The notes under the pieces were generated by a model, which did no database searches, was not told the origin of the DNA, and worked only from the letters and a program-made list of their open reading frames with translations. This document shows positions 56,294 through 64,000 of a stretch of 64,000 nt of DNA, one piece after another. The translations under genes were made by a program, and so were the position numbers. Location of the stretch: contig CP012820.1 of assembly GCA_001936135.1 (NCBI GenBank), positions 1,302,001 to 1,366,000 on the forward strand, given 5' to 3'. This stretch comes from Saccharomycopsis fibuligera x Saccharomycopsis cf. fibuligera. Taxonomy: Eukaryota; Ascomycota; Saccharomycetes; Ascoideales; Saccharomycopsidaceae. Each line of letters opens with the position of its first letter. Position 1 is the first letter of the stretch.

Positions 56294-56995
56294 ATTATAA
56301 GGCAAATGAGATTGCAGGATGGGTGCAAGGGCATAAAAGAAGAGAAGCAGGATAAAAGAGCAGAAACAGGGAGGAATGAGCGAAAGCAGAAACAGATATT
56401 CACTGACATAAAAATGTAAAGTCTTCCATCATTTATTGCCATCATTACCTCAGTGGCCGTACATGAGTCGCGCAGATTAGCAACCCAGGCCAAGAGAAAC
56501 TCTGCAAAACTGGGAAAAGAGTTGGGAAAGTCGGCTTCCACCCGATATAGTCCCGTGCGGCATGTGACCTCGCTATTGTACTAGATGTCACTGCGTCGCC
56601 GAGCAGGTGCGCTAGCCCAACACTAGCCACAAATGTGCTGCTGGGCGACGCTTTGAGGGAACCAGCTCGGTGCTGTGGTTGGCCGGCCGGATTTAAATAA
56701 GCTCCCCAAACCCGCTTACCCGGGCCCTGAAGCCCCTCGTTTTTTTTCTTCCCCATTTGTATATACGCACTCTTGCCAGTTCGTGTTCGCCACAGCGCCA
56801 CAATACGGTTGCGAGCGCGGCCTACAGTCCGTTACCAGGGCCCCCGTGCTGCTGTTGCTGAGGCCGGCCGTAGTGGTGCACGCATCGAGAACGCCATGGG
56901 TGCAAGTGAAACAGCACCGCTTTTTCACTGTGCAAGTGGGATATTTTTCCTCGGCAAAACGTTTTCTTCTTTTTCCTTTTTTTCCTTTTTTTCTT

Positions 56996-57043
<48 letters not shown>

Positions 57044-57822
57044 GCATGCGTTCAATTTCAATACAACATGACTGTTGTGGGACTTTGTGCAGTTCTGCAG
57101 CGATGCCCAATATGGACCGATAGCTGTCAGCCGCTTTCCTTGTTGAGAGCCATGTTGGGTTTGCCGTACATTGCATCCAACAAGACTGTGCCAAACTGTA
57201 TAAAAACGTGGTTCTCAAGTAGAAGAATTTTCCAGAAGATACCTTAATTCAAATTGTGCACACCAGTATATGTCAAGCCTCTCTTATCCTTGCTTAGAAC
57301 TAATCAGCTAATTAATTGCATACAGCTTGCCTGGGGCACGGTGACCGTTTTTTGGAAAATTGTTTTTGGAAAATAGTCTTTTGGAAAAATCCTTGCCCCG
57401 AAGCTTTTGAATGCCTCCAGCTACTCCGTAAGTGCATCGTGATAGAGACTTGGAGCAATTTGGTTCCTGCAACATTTCGAGCCAATGCTTGACTGCCGCG
57501 TATTTTACGATCCGGCGGGTCCCGGTCGCCGACTTTCCAAACCCTGAAAACCTCAACAATCATGGTGCGATGGAGAAGTTCGAGCTGCTTAGTCAACTAT
57601 TGTTTCTCATTCGAAAGAGAGCTTTGCTTGCCAGGATGTATCCAGAAAGGAGACAATCAACATCGGACATGCATACACCAGCGGCATGGGCTTTGTGTTT
57701 ATGAGACAGCTTATGTAATATTTGTGGCTGATGGTAAAGCGTACATGTTATTTCGCACAGAGAAATAGAAACCCAGTTGCAATGCGTGTGTGTGCAAAGC
57801 CAGGAACAGCTTCGAGCCAGCT
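56294..57822. promoter_or_regulatory. Long GC-richer divergent spacer, bZIP/dysferlin gene
   Basis: 1.53 kb between two starts. The half near the bZIP gene is GC-rich. It holds two GGCCGGCC palindromes (56681-56688 and 56862-56869), a CCCCT stress-element-like pentamer near 56731 and a 43-nt T tract (56998-57040). Short frames here (for example 57308-57596) have no support. Confidence 0.5.
56998..57040. repeat. T tract, 43 nt
   Basis: The longest homopolymer in the window, preceded by CTTTTTCC-type pyrimidine sequence. Confidence 0.9.
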
Positions 57823-59754
57823 ATGGCATCTTTTATCAAGAAGCATAAACAGAAAAGGGACGCTGTTCTCAACAAGGATGAGCTTCTGTTCTTGAATGAG
57901 GAGGGAAACTATATTAATTTGGATAATCTTTTCGCAAAGTATTCTTGTGCTCCTGCTGCTGCGGATGCTCATCGCGTCAACAATACCGCTGCTAATGGTG
58001 GTCTATTAGCAGCTCCTAGCATATCACATCAAGTCAGCCCAAGTAGTCTGGCGAGTAGCAGCAGCGTCTTTCAAGCTGCCCTCTCTGATGGGGATGACGG
58101 GGTCGATGCGGACATTGATCCTTTCGAACCACGTCAGCAAACACACGAGCACCACCATCATCATCGCCGTCGTCGTCGTCGTCGTCATCAGAATACTCGT
58201 ACCGAGCCAGTTGAATTGGAAGTGAAAGATCCCTTCATAAGAGCCCAATCAGTAAATTATGATACCTCTGACGAAAATATTGACTCGGCGTCTTTGTTGA
58301 CGTCCTCTTCGGCCGCATCCCATAAGCATACAAGGTCGAGAAGACTAAAAAATTACTTGTATAGCGACTATAACTACGATATACAAAAGATTGAAGCCAC
58401 CTCCCGTTATCAGCAACGACTTGAAACATCGGCAGCACCAACAGCTGCTGCCAATGTAAGCATTCTGCTGCCAATCTCGGCGGATGAAGTACAGATACCT
58501 GTGCCTACAAGCGGAAACGTCTCTGGCGTAACCGGTAAAAAAAGAATATGGCAGAAGTCAAAAAAGAAGAAGCAAAGGGATCACCGGGATGATGATATCA
58601 ATTTTGCATTACCAAGTCACAAATTGCAAGAGATTGATCAATTGGTGACTTTACTCGATCAGTTGAATAAACGGAGCGCTGGCGCTCATGATGTCTCTAC
58701 TGTTTCGGATACTGATAGTTTCTCAAGAGGTGGCCCTTCTGCTGTCAAACCACTGGCCAGTTATTCTGTTTCTGAAGCTGGATTCCGGGACCATCATTTG
58801 AGAAGTTTGGGCATAAGCTCCAAAATTCAATCGGCGGTGGATGAGCAGTTCAAAAGGGAGCTTTCGTATGAACTAATAATTGAGCATGAGCGAGGTATAA
58901 TTTTATTTGGGTACCCTTTTTTCAACAAAAGTGCATTGATCAAGGGACTAGATCCACCATTGTTTGTGAATAAATACAACAAGCCGGTAAATATTACCGA
59001 AAGAGGGAATTCTACCACCACTGGTGCCTTTTCCTATAACATGAACTTGTATCCTCTCGATGCGGCTAACTGGAGATGGAAATGGGATAAATGGTATGTG
59101 CTCATGTTGGAAGCGGATACTGATGATCAAGGCTGGGTTTATTCTGGATTGACTTTCTACTCATCCAATTGGAGAGGAAAGTACAGATTTGGCAATAGTG
59201 TGAGAAAAAGAGTCTGGATACGACTTAAGGAGAGACATAGAACGGCAATGAATCACAACAGGAGCACATCTACTGCTGCTACTGCTGCTACAAGAGGTAA
59301 CAAGTCGCTATTCGTTGACTCTCAAGAAAAAGAAGTAAATCAACAGCAGAAAATTACCAAAGAAATAAATCATTTTTTTGACAAATTGGAAGGCTTTTAC
59401 TTGGACAGATTCAAAATAGAATTTCTTATTGAATGGCTTACTTCAGAATGGTGTTTAACGATACAACCAGCATCAAGGCACTCAATTATCAAAGCTTTAA
59501 TTTACGACGCCCATAACTTTGACAGAATAATGCGTAGCTTTTTGTTTGATGAGTCCAAAGTTATATTAAGCTTCAAATTGCAACAAATTCTTTCAGCAGC
59601 AACAAACGGTACTGCACCTGCAATAGAAGCTGATTTAGAAGCAGATTTGAAGAATGGCGGCAAAGTCATAAACCTTAACGAGAATGAACAGAACATTATT
59701 AGGGATTTTATTGAAAAATTAGACATAGTCGCTCATAGAAGGGTGAAAGCATAA
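57823..59754 (+). CDS. Dysferlin-domain protein without clear membrane segments
   Basis: 643 residues from the ATG at 57823. The N-terminal half is low-complexity, with a His-Arg run (HHHHHRRRRRRR, about residues 108-120). A dysferlin domain of the Pex30/Tecpr1/Spo73 type lies at about 340-475: YELIIEHERGIILFGYPFF, LDPPLFVNKYNKP, WRWKWDKWYVLM, DQGWVYSGLTFYSSNW, RFGNSVRKRVWIRL. After it come a Gln-rich linker and a helical tail (LDRFKIEFLIEWLTSEW). No reticulon-like or TM helices are seen, unlike Pex30-32 and Pex28/29. Spo73, a sporulation dysferlin protein, lacks TMs but is far shorter. Function is unknown; a role at membrane contact sites or lipid transfer is an inference from the domain only. 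Confidence 0.82.
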   Translation: MASFIKKHKQKRDAVLNKDELLFLNEEGNYINLDNLFAKYSCAPAAADAHRVNNTAANGGLLAAPSISHQVSPSSLASSSSVFQAALSDGDDGVDADIDPFEPRQQTHEHHHHHRRRRRRRHQNTRTEPVELEVKDPFIRAQSVNYDTSDENIDSASLLTSSSAASHKHTRSRRLKNYLYSDYNYDIQKIEATSRYQQRLETSAAPTAAANVSILLPISADEVQIPVPTSGNVSGVTGKKRIWQKSKKKKQRDHRDDDINFALPSHKLQEIDQLVTLLDQLNKRSAGAHDVSTVSDTDSFSRGGPSAVKPLASYSVSEAGFRDHHLRSLGISSKIQSAVDEQFKRELSYELIIEHERGIILFGYPFFNKSALIKGLDPPLFVNKYNKPVNITERGNSTTTGAFSYNMNLYPLDAANWRWKWDKWYVLMLEADTDDQGWVYSGLTFYSSNWRGKYRFGNSVRKRVWIRLKERHRTAMNHNRSTSTAATAATRGNKSLFVDSQEKEVNQQQKITKEINHFFDKLEGFYLDRFKIEFLIEWLTSEWCLTIQPASRHSIIKALIYDAHNFDRIMRSFLFDESKVILSFKLQQILSAATNGTAPAIEADLEADLKNGGKVINLNENEQNIIRDFIEKLDIVAHRRVKA

Positions 59755-59780
59755 CCTTGTTTTGTTTTGTTTTGTCTTGT

Positions 59781-59824
<44 letters not shown>

Positions 59825-60221
59825 TTTTGTGGGTATGGTTTTCTTTCTATCATACTTAAACGGTACTCACCCTCCCAGTTTATACAAGTTAATATTATCT
59901 ATAAGGAGGCTACATGGATAAAAATTGGATTGTAGTTTTATCAACACAAAAAGAAACTTTTGAAGTAGTTTACAATTATTGTAAATAACAACAGAAAAAC
60001 ACCATTTCAATAAATATCTGGAGGAACTTGAGAAAAAATTCAATATACTCATAATTTTATAACTCAAATTTTCATATTCAGTGAAGCTCAAACAAAACAG
60101 AAGGAAAAAAAAGAGAAAAAAAAAGAGCAGGAAAGAAATCAAACACAAACACAGAAGATACAACATCGATCAAGCACTTCTTTTCAGAGCCTTGATCAAA
60201 TCCCTGTAGCTCAAATCATTG
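59755..60221. other. Convergent spacer with T tract
   Basis: 467 bp between two 3' ends. TTTTG pentamers lead into a 38-nt T run (59786-59823). No gene. Confidence 0.55.
59786..59823. repeat. T tract, 38 nt
   Basis: Uninterrupted T run directly after the dysferlin-domain gene. Confidence 0.9.
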
Positions 60222-62686
60222 TCATACGAGATCAATTGGAGCCAACTGAGAGAATTCCAACTGATAATTGCTAATAACCCGAACATTCCAATTGAACGCA
60301 TCAAAGATTTCATAACTAGCAATCTCGTATTTTTCTGTAGTTGCACTAGATTGATTCAATTTATAAAACCATAAAATCCCATTAACATGGAGTCTCCAAT
60401 TTTTCAAAAACAATCCTCTTTTAGCAATTTTTCGCTCAATGGCAGTCAATCCGTAATAAAAACCAAAAAACAAAACCAAAACATCAGCTTTTGCTAACTG
60501 AATGTCTAAGTCTAAAATTTTTTGACATTCAGGATCATAACGAAATTGACATCTGAAGGCATCCCACTCAGAATTTAATTTGGCAAATTCGGAAGGATGC
60601 AATGTGGAATTGTAGCCTAAAGTCAGGTCCTTCCTTGGATTGATCAATAAGTCCACCACATTGATAATTCTATGGTTTTGAGATTGCTGTTGTGATTGCT
60701 TTTGCTGTTGTCGCTCTTGTGATTCCTCTTTTCCGCTGTTTTCTTCATCTACTTCCCCTCCTGAGATTTCATTCTTCGTCTTTGTACCTCTGGTCTCTAC
60801 AAATGAACTCACAAAACTCTGAATTCCTGGCGGTACGGAAGCAACCAAAACATCATTATTAAAATCAACTGCTTCGTTTGAAGTTTTAGATCCTGCTTTT
60901 TTGTTTTGCAACAAACTGCTGCTTGAAGATGTCACATCAGGATTGGTACTAGCGTTCCCATCACCATTAATTGCTTGACCAGCATACTCTGGCTGCCCTG
61001 AAATTCCAAATGGTGATTGTTGTTGTGATTGTTGTTGTGATTGTTGCTTCTGAACATGTGGTGGTATCTGTAACTGCGGGGGAAGTTGTGGTGCTATCGA
61101 TTGATTATCCTTCAGCACACCAGCCGAGGAAAAAGATGGGAAGCCATTACCATTATTCGGCTGCACTGCCGTTGTCACTTGTTGTAAAGATGATACTGGC
61201 ACTGCTGTCTGTTGCTGGTGTTGCTGCTTTTGATCACTCGCCTGAGATGGTGATGATAACGATGCTGCTGCACCAGCAGCAACGGCCCATTTTTTGTCTG
61301 TCACTGGTCTAGCAGGAGCCGCAGCTGGTTTTAGCTGAATGGCTGAAGGAGGCAACGCACTTGATATTGGCTGTGGGCTTGCACTTGATTGTCTAATACC
61401 AGCCAGCAGACTTCTGATCCCATTATGTGACGGCGCGGGGCTAGCTTTTCTTGAAGGTATTTTAGTAGCATTGCCATTGCCATTGCAATTACTCGAAGGT
61501 ATCACTGGTGAATCTTCTCTCTCACTGCTTTCTTCGGATAATTTGCCCTCACCATTTATACCATCAAATGAACTCTTAACATCATGAACTAAAATATTAT
61601 CTCTTTCTTCTAATCCTAATGTTTCATATATCGAGTCATCGTACATGAAATCAGGTTCTTGATTGCTCTCCACAAAATACTGAATATCATCTTTCAAATC
61701 GTTCAATGCTTCAGGTTCCAATTTTCCATTTTGCAAAAGCCTCAATACAAGTTCAAGCTGTTGTTGATGAAATTTGAACATGTTCATGCTATCATCGAGC
61801 TCGTTTTTCCTTTCTTGATCTTTTGCACTCAACCCACCTTTCTTGGATTTTCGGCCAGTGGTTTGGAGTTTGGCAAGTTCGGCTTCAAGGGATTCCAGCT
61901 GTATCTGTAGCTCCTCTAGCACATTTTTCACATACTCAATAGCATCTTGCTTCTCTTGCTCCTCTGGAGATAGCTGCTCAGGCTGCGTTAGGCCTTCTTT
62001 GGAATATGCCTTGTGCTTAGAATCCTTTTCTACCTGCTTGTATCTTTCCATGGCGGATTCCACTAGGCGCCGGTTTCTAAGTAGTGCGTCTTTATCCTTG
62101 ATCTCATTTTGAGTCTGCCACACTTTTATCTGTTCTCTCAACCTCTGAAGTTTTTTAATTTCCTTCTTCAAATCCTACGGAAAATAAAACACACACATTA
62201 GTATTTGATAAATCAATGGAAATGAAAAAAATGGCATGGTGCCAATGATCATAAAAATAATAGGAAGAAAAAATAGAAGGCAAACTCTCACATACATTCT
62301 CTAGCTTATCTCTTTGTGTCTGGTTATTGCTTAGCTCATGTCTTTCATAAGACTCATTGAAGGAATCCATTCCCTCGCTGATCTTTTTGAAGACACGGTC
62401 AACTTCTCTGTAAGTGACATTAGTATCAACACTTTTTTCGATAAAAAATATATTCTCTGATTAGAACAAGAACAATCGAGCAAGGGAAAAAATTTTATAT
62501 GTTCACATTAAATATGGAGCTCTTCATTTGATTGACCATTTTTTTCCTGCTTATGTACTATTGCAATTATCTCTACTGTCAAAATGCTCGGGGCAACATT
62601 GTAGCATAAACCAAGAAACAACCAGCCCCAAGAAGTGACTAAGGACGTCATTTATATACATACTGTTGGAGCTTTCTATGAGCCAT
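60222..62686 (-). CDS. NOT3: Not3 subunit of the CCR4-NOT complex, two introns
   Basis: Exons: 62686-62664, 62407-62296 and 62174-60222. Introns are 256 and 121 bp, both with GTATGT, a TACTAAT branch and ACAG/GTAG ends. Spliced length is 695 residues. The joined N-terminus MAHRKLQQEVDRVFKKISEG and DKLENDLKKEIKKLQRLREQIKVWQ matches yeast Not3 closely, better than Not5. The Not3/5 coiled-coil domain covers about 1-235, followed by a Gln/Pro/Ser-rich linker. The C-terminal NOT-box lies at about 560-695 (SEWDAFRCQFRYDP, YYGLTAIERKIAKRGLF, NWRLHVNGILWF). It is part of the deadenylase complex that shortens mRNA poly(A) tails and represses translation. The first exon codes fewer than eight residues. 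Only about 80 bp separates it from the upstream gene. Confidence 0.95.
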
Positions 62687-62761
62687 GTTGGAAAATCAAC
62701 TGTATATAGTCTGAGTTGGTGTTTAAAAATACTCTATTTATAGCTTCTAGCACTTAAAAGG

Positions 62762-62777
62762 CACCACTATAGTGGTG
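62762..62777. repeat. 16-bp perfect palindrome at a stop codon
   Basis: CACCACTATAGTGGTG is its own reverse complement and contains the TAG stop of the PRM1-like gene. It could form a hairpin in that mRNA or be a protein-binding site for the NOT3 promoter. Confidence 0.85.
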
Positions 62778-64000
62778 GAGTTTTTATCGACCGCACTGCT
62801 GCTGCGCTTTCTTTCATCTCAGCGACAATCTCTAACCCAGCACCCGTACACCCCGCAAGGCGCGCAGATCTCTTTTTGGCAACAAATGCCGCTCCAAGAG
62901 CGGAAACCGTGTAGACCACCAATACCGCCGCCAACACCGCTGCCGAAATAAGAGCGCACGAGCGGATCGCGGAAAAACATTGGATAAGCGCACTTGTAAC
63001 TGGGGTGGTGATGAAAGAGACAGATATGTTGTTGTTGGTGGTGTTGTTGGTGCTGCTCATAATATCGGGAATGGCAGGCAGCATGGTAATGTTTTGAGTT
63101 ATCAACCTGTGCTGCTGGTTGATCAAGCTTGTTGTGCCAAGGACGCTTTGCTGGATCGAGGCATGTGGGATTAGAAGGATCAGAGAATTGTTATAGTTGG
63201 CTGAAAGGATTTTGACAAATGACTTCTCCCATGACTGTAGCGCTGAAATTGTGCTTTGGGTGTGATTGTCACATAGGTCCCTTGTTAATGCAATACTCTT
63301 TGTTTGGAATTTGGCCGCCTCATTTGCGAAGTTCAGGTCAATGTGCAGAGTGTTTTCCAAAGTAGTTCTGATAGTATTGGTAAGCATTAGCTTGTGAAAA
63401 TCGTCAATAATCAAGGAAGAGAGAAGCAAAATAAGCACAAATAATACCAAATCCGGAATACTGGATTGAGTACCGAGCAAAAAGTATGACACCCAATACA
63501 ATCTCACTTCTGATTCTTCGCTTAAATATGTAGCTTGTCGATACTTAAAGCTGTTGAGAGCTTTTATAACCATTGCAGCAACTGAGTGAGCAAGCTGGTT
63601 GACGGTGTGGTGCACCACGGCTAAGTGGTTTTGAGTCAACTCAAGTTCATACTTCACCATTTTAGACATTTTTTGCTCTGATTGAAAGCACATCCATTCA
63701 TAGGCACATTGAAATGTCATTAAAAGTACAGCTACAACTCCCAAAACGAGTCTCTGCTTGAATACAACCATTTCAAGTTTTTTTTTGAGATCAAGATCCG
63801 GATTAGTTGTGTTTGAGCCCAGTATCTTTGAACTGTGTGGATAGGTAAATTTACTGATTTCGGAGCTAGTTGTAGCCAAGTCCGTGAATAGATTGATGAT
63901 AGACTTATTTGTCCGAGATTCCAACGAGTTAATGTCTTTAAAAATATTCACCATATTCTTTTTCATAGCGTTAAGCTGCTCATATCTTTTGGGGAGATCT
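62767..64000 (-). CDS. Prm1-like multi-pass membrane protein (5' part outside window)
   Basis: The frame is open to the right edge, so the N-terminus is missing; about 410 C-terminal residues are seen. Three hydrophobic segments stand out: VVFKQRLVLGVVAVLLMTF, LYWVSYFLL...DLVLFVLILLLSSLI and CALISAAVLAAVLVVYTVSAL. Between the last two is a loop of about 170 residues rich in N-glycosylation sequons (NHT, NNS, NIT, NNT), so it is probably outside the cell. The spacing and the YW-x-SY motif before the middle pair recall Prm1, the pheromone-induced four-TM protein that helps mating cells fuse. The match is by layout more than by sequence, so Kar5-like or other identities remain possible. Confidence 0.5.
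   Translation of the reverse strand, partial: DLPKRYEQLNAMKKNMVNIFKDINSLESRTNKSIINLFTDLATTSSEISKFTYPHSSKILGSNTTNPDLDLKKKLEMVVFKQRLVLGVVAVLLMTFQCAYEWMCFQSEQKMSKMVKYELELTQNHLAVVHHTVNQLAHSVAAMVIKALNSFKYRQATYLSEESEVRLYWVSYFLLGTQSSIPDLVLFVLILLLSSLIIDDFHKLMLTNTIRTTLENTLHIDLNFANEAAKFQTKSIALTRDLCDNHTQSTISALQSWEKSFVKILSANYNNSLILLIPHASIQQSVLGTTSLINQQHRLITQNITMLPAIPDIMSSTNNTTNNNISVSFITTPVTSALIQCFSAIRSCALISAAVLAAVLVVYTVSALGAAFVAKKRSARLAGCTGAGLEIVAEMKESAAAVRSIKTPPL

Noticed and set aside
57308-57768. Several ORFs of 60-95 codons on both strands upstream of the dysferlin-domain gene
   Set aside because: They overlap each other, lack recognisable motifs and lie in a long promoter region.

Overview
The window is a stretch of budding-yeast nuclear chromosome. 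It has compact protein-coding genes, a few short introns with yeast signals (5' GTATGT or GTAAGT, branch TACTAAC-like, 3' CAG/TAG), AT-rich spacers with long A/T homopolymers, and many Asn/Gln-rich tracts. The gene set is Saccharomycotina-like: a fungal ENA sodium pump, SUP35 with an Asn/Gln/Tyr-rich prion-like domain, ERG28 and a NOT3 orthologue. An Aquarius helicase, absent from Saccharomyces cerevisiae, and a Cys2-type serine acyltransferase point away from Saccharomyces. In GLO3 one CTG codon sits where the ArfGAP family usually has Ser or Thr, which fits a CUG-Ser clade (Candida/Lodderomyces-type) yeast. That clade call is an inference from few sites. Translations quoted here read CTG as Leu unless stated.

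Layout, left to right. A truncated UTP22 (-) lies at the left edge, then a 1.9 kb spacer, ENA-type Na+/K+ ATPase (+), GLO3 (+) and ULP2 (+, one intron). SSM4/DOA10 (-) follows, convergent with ULP2 and divergent from a small CDC26 gene (+). After a 2.2 kb gene-poor spacer come two tandem Dal5-family permeases (+) that share a nearly identical 678 bp internal block. Next are a coiled-coil protein (-) with a poly-A frame problem near its start, the syntaxin SSO (+), SUP35 (+) and MRPS28 (+). Then come a mitochondrial-type serine O-acyltransferase (-), ERG28 (-, intron), YKE4 (+), MDG1/CRP1-like (+, two introns), EMC5 (-, intron), Aquarius (-), AIM11 (-, intron), CAP2 (+), the CK2 catalytic subunit (+), an unrecognised three-exon gene (-), a bZIP factor (-), a dysferlin-domain protein (+) and NOT3 (-, two introns). 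A PRM1-like membrane-protein gene (-) runs off the right edge.

Most genes are unrelated housekeeping functions: rRNA processing, vesicle traffic, SUMO and ubiquitin control, translation termination, sterol and sulfur metabolism, metal and ion transport, actin capping and mRNA turnover. No operon-like or defence-like cluster is seen, and I see no intact mobile element, tRNA or CRISPR array. The clearest unusual signal is the recent sequence exchange between the two permease genes. Ten introns in seven genes, alongside a retained Aquarius helicase, is the second.
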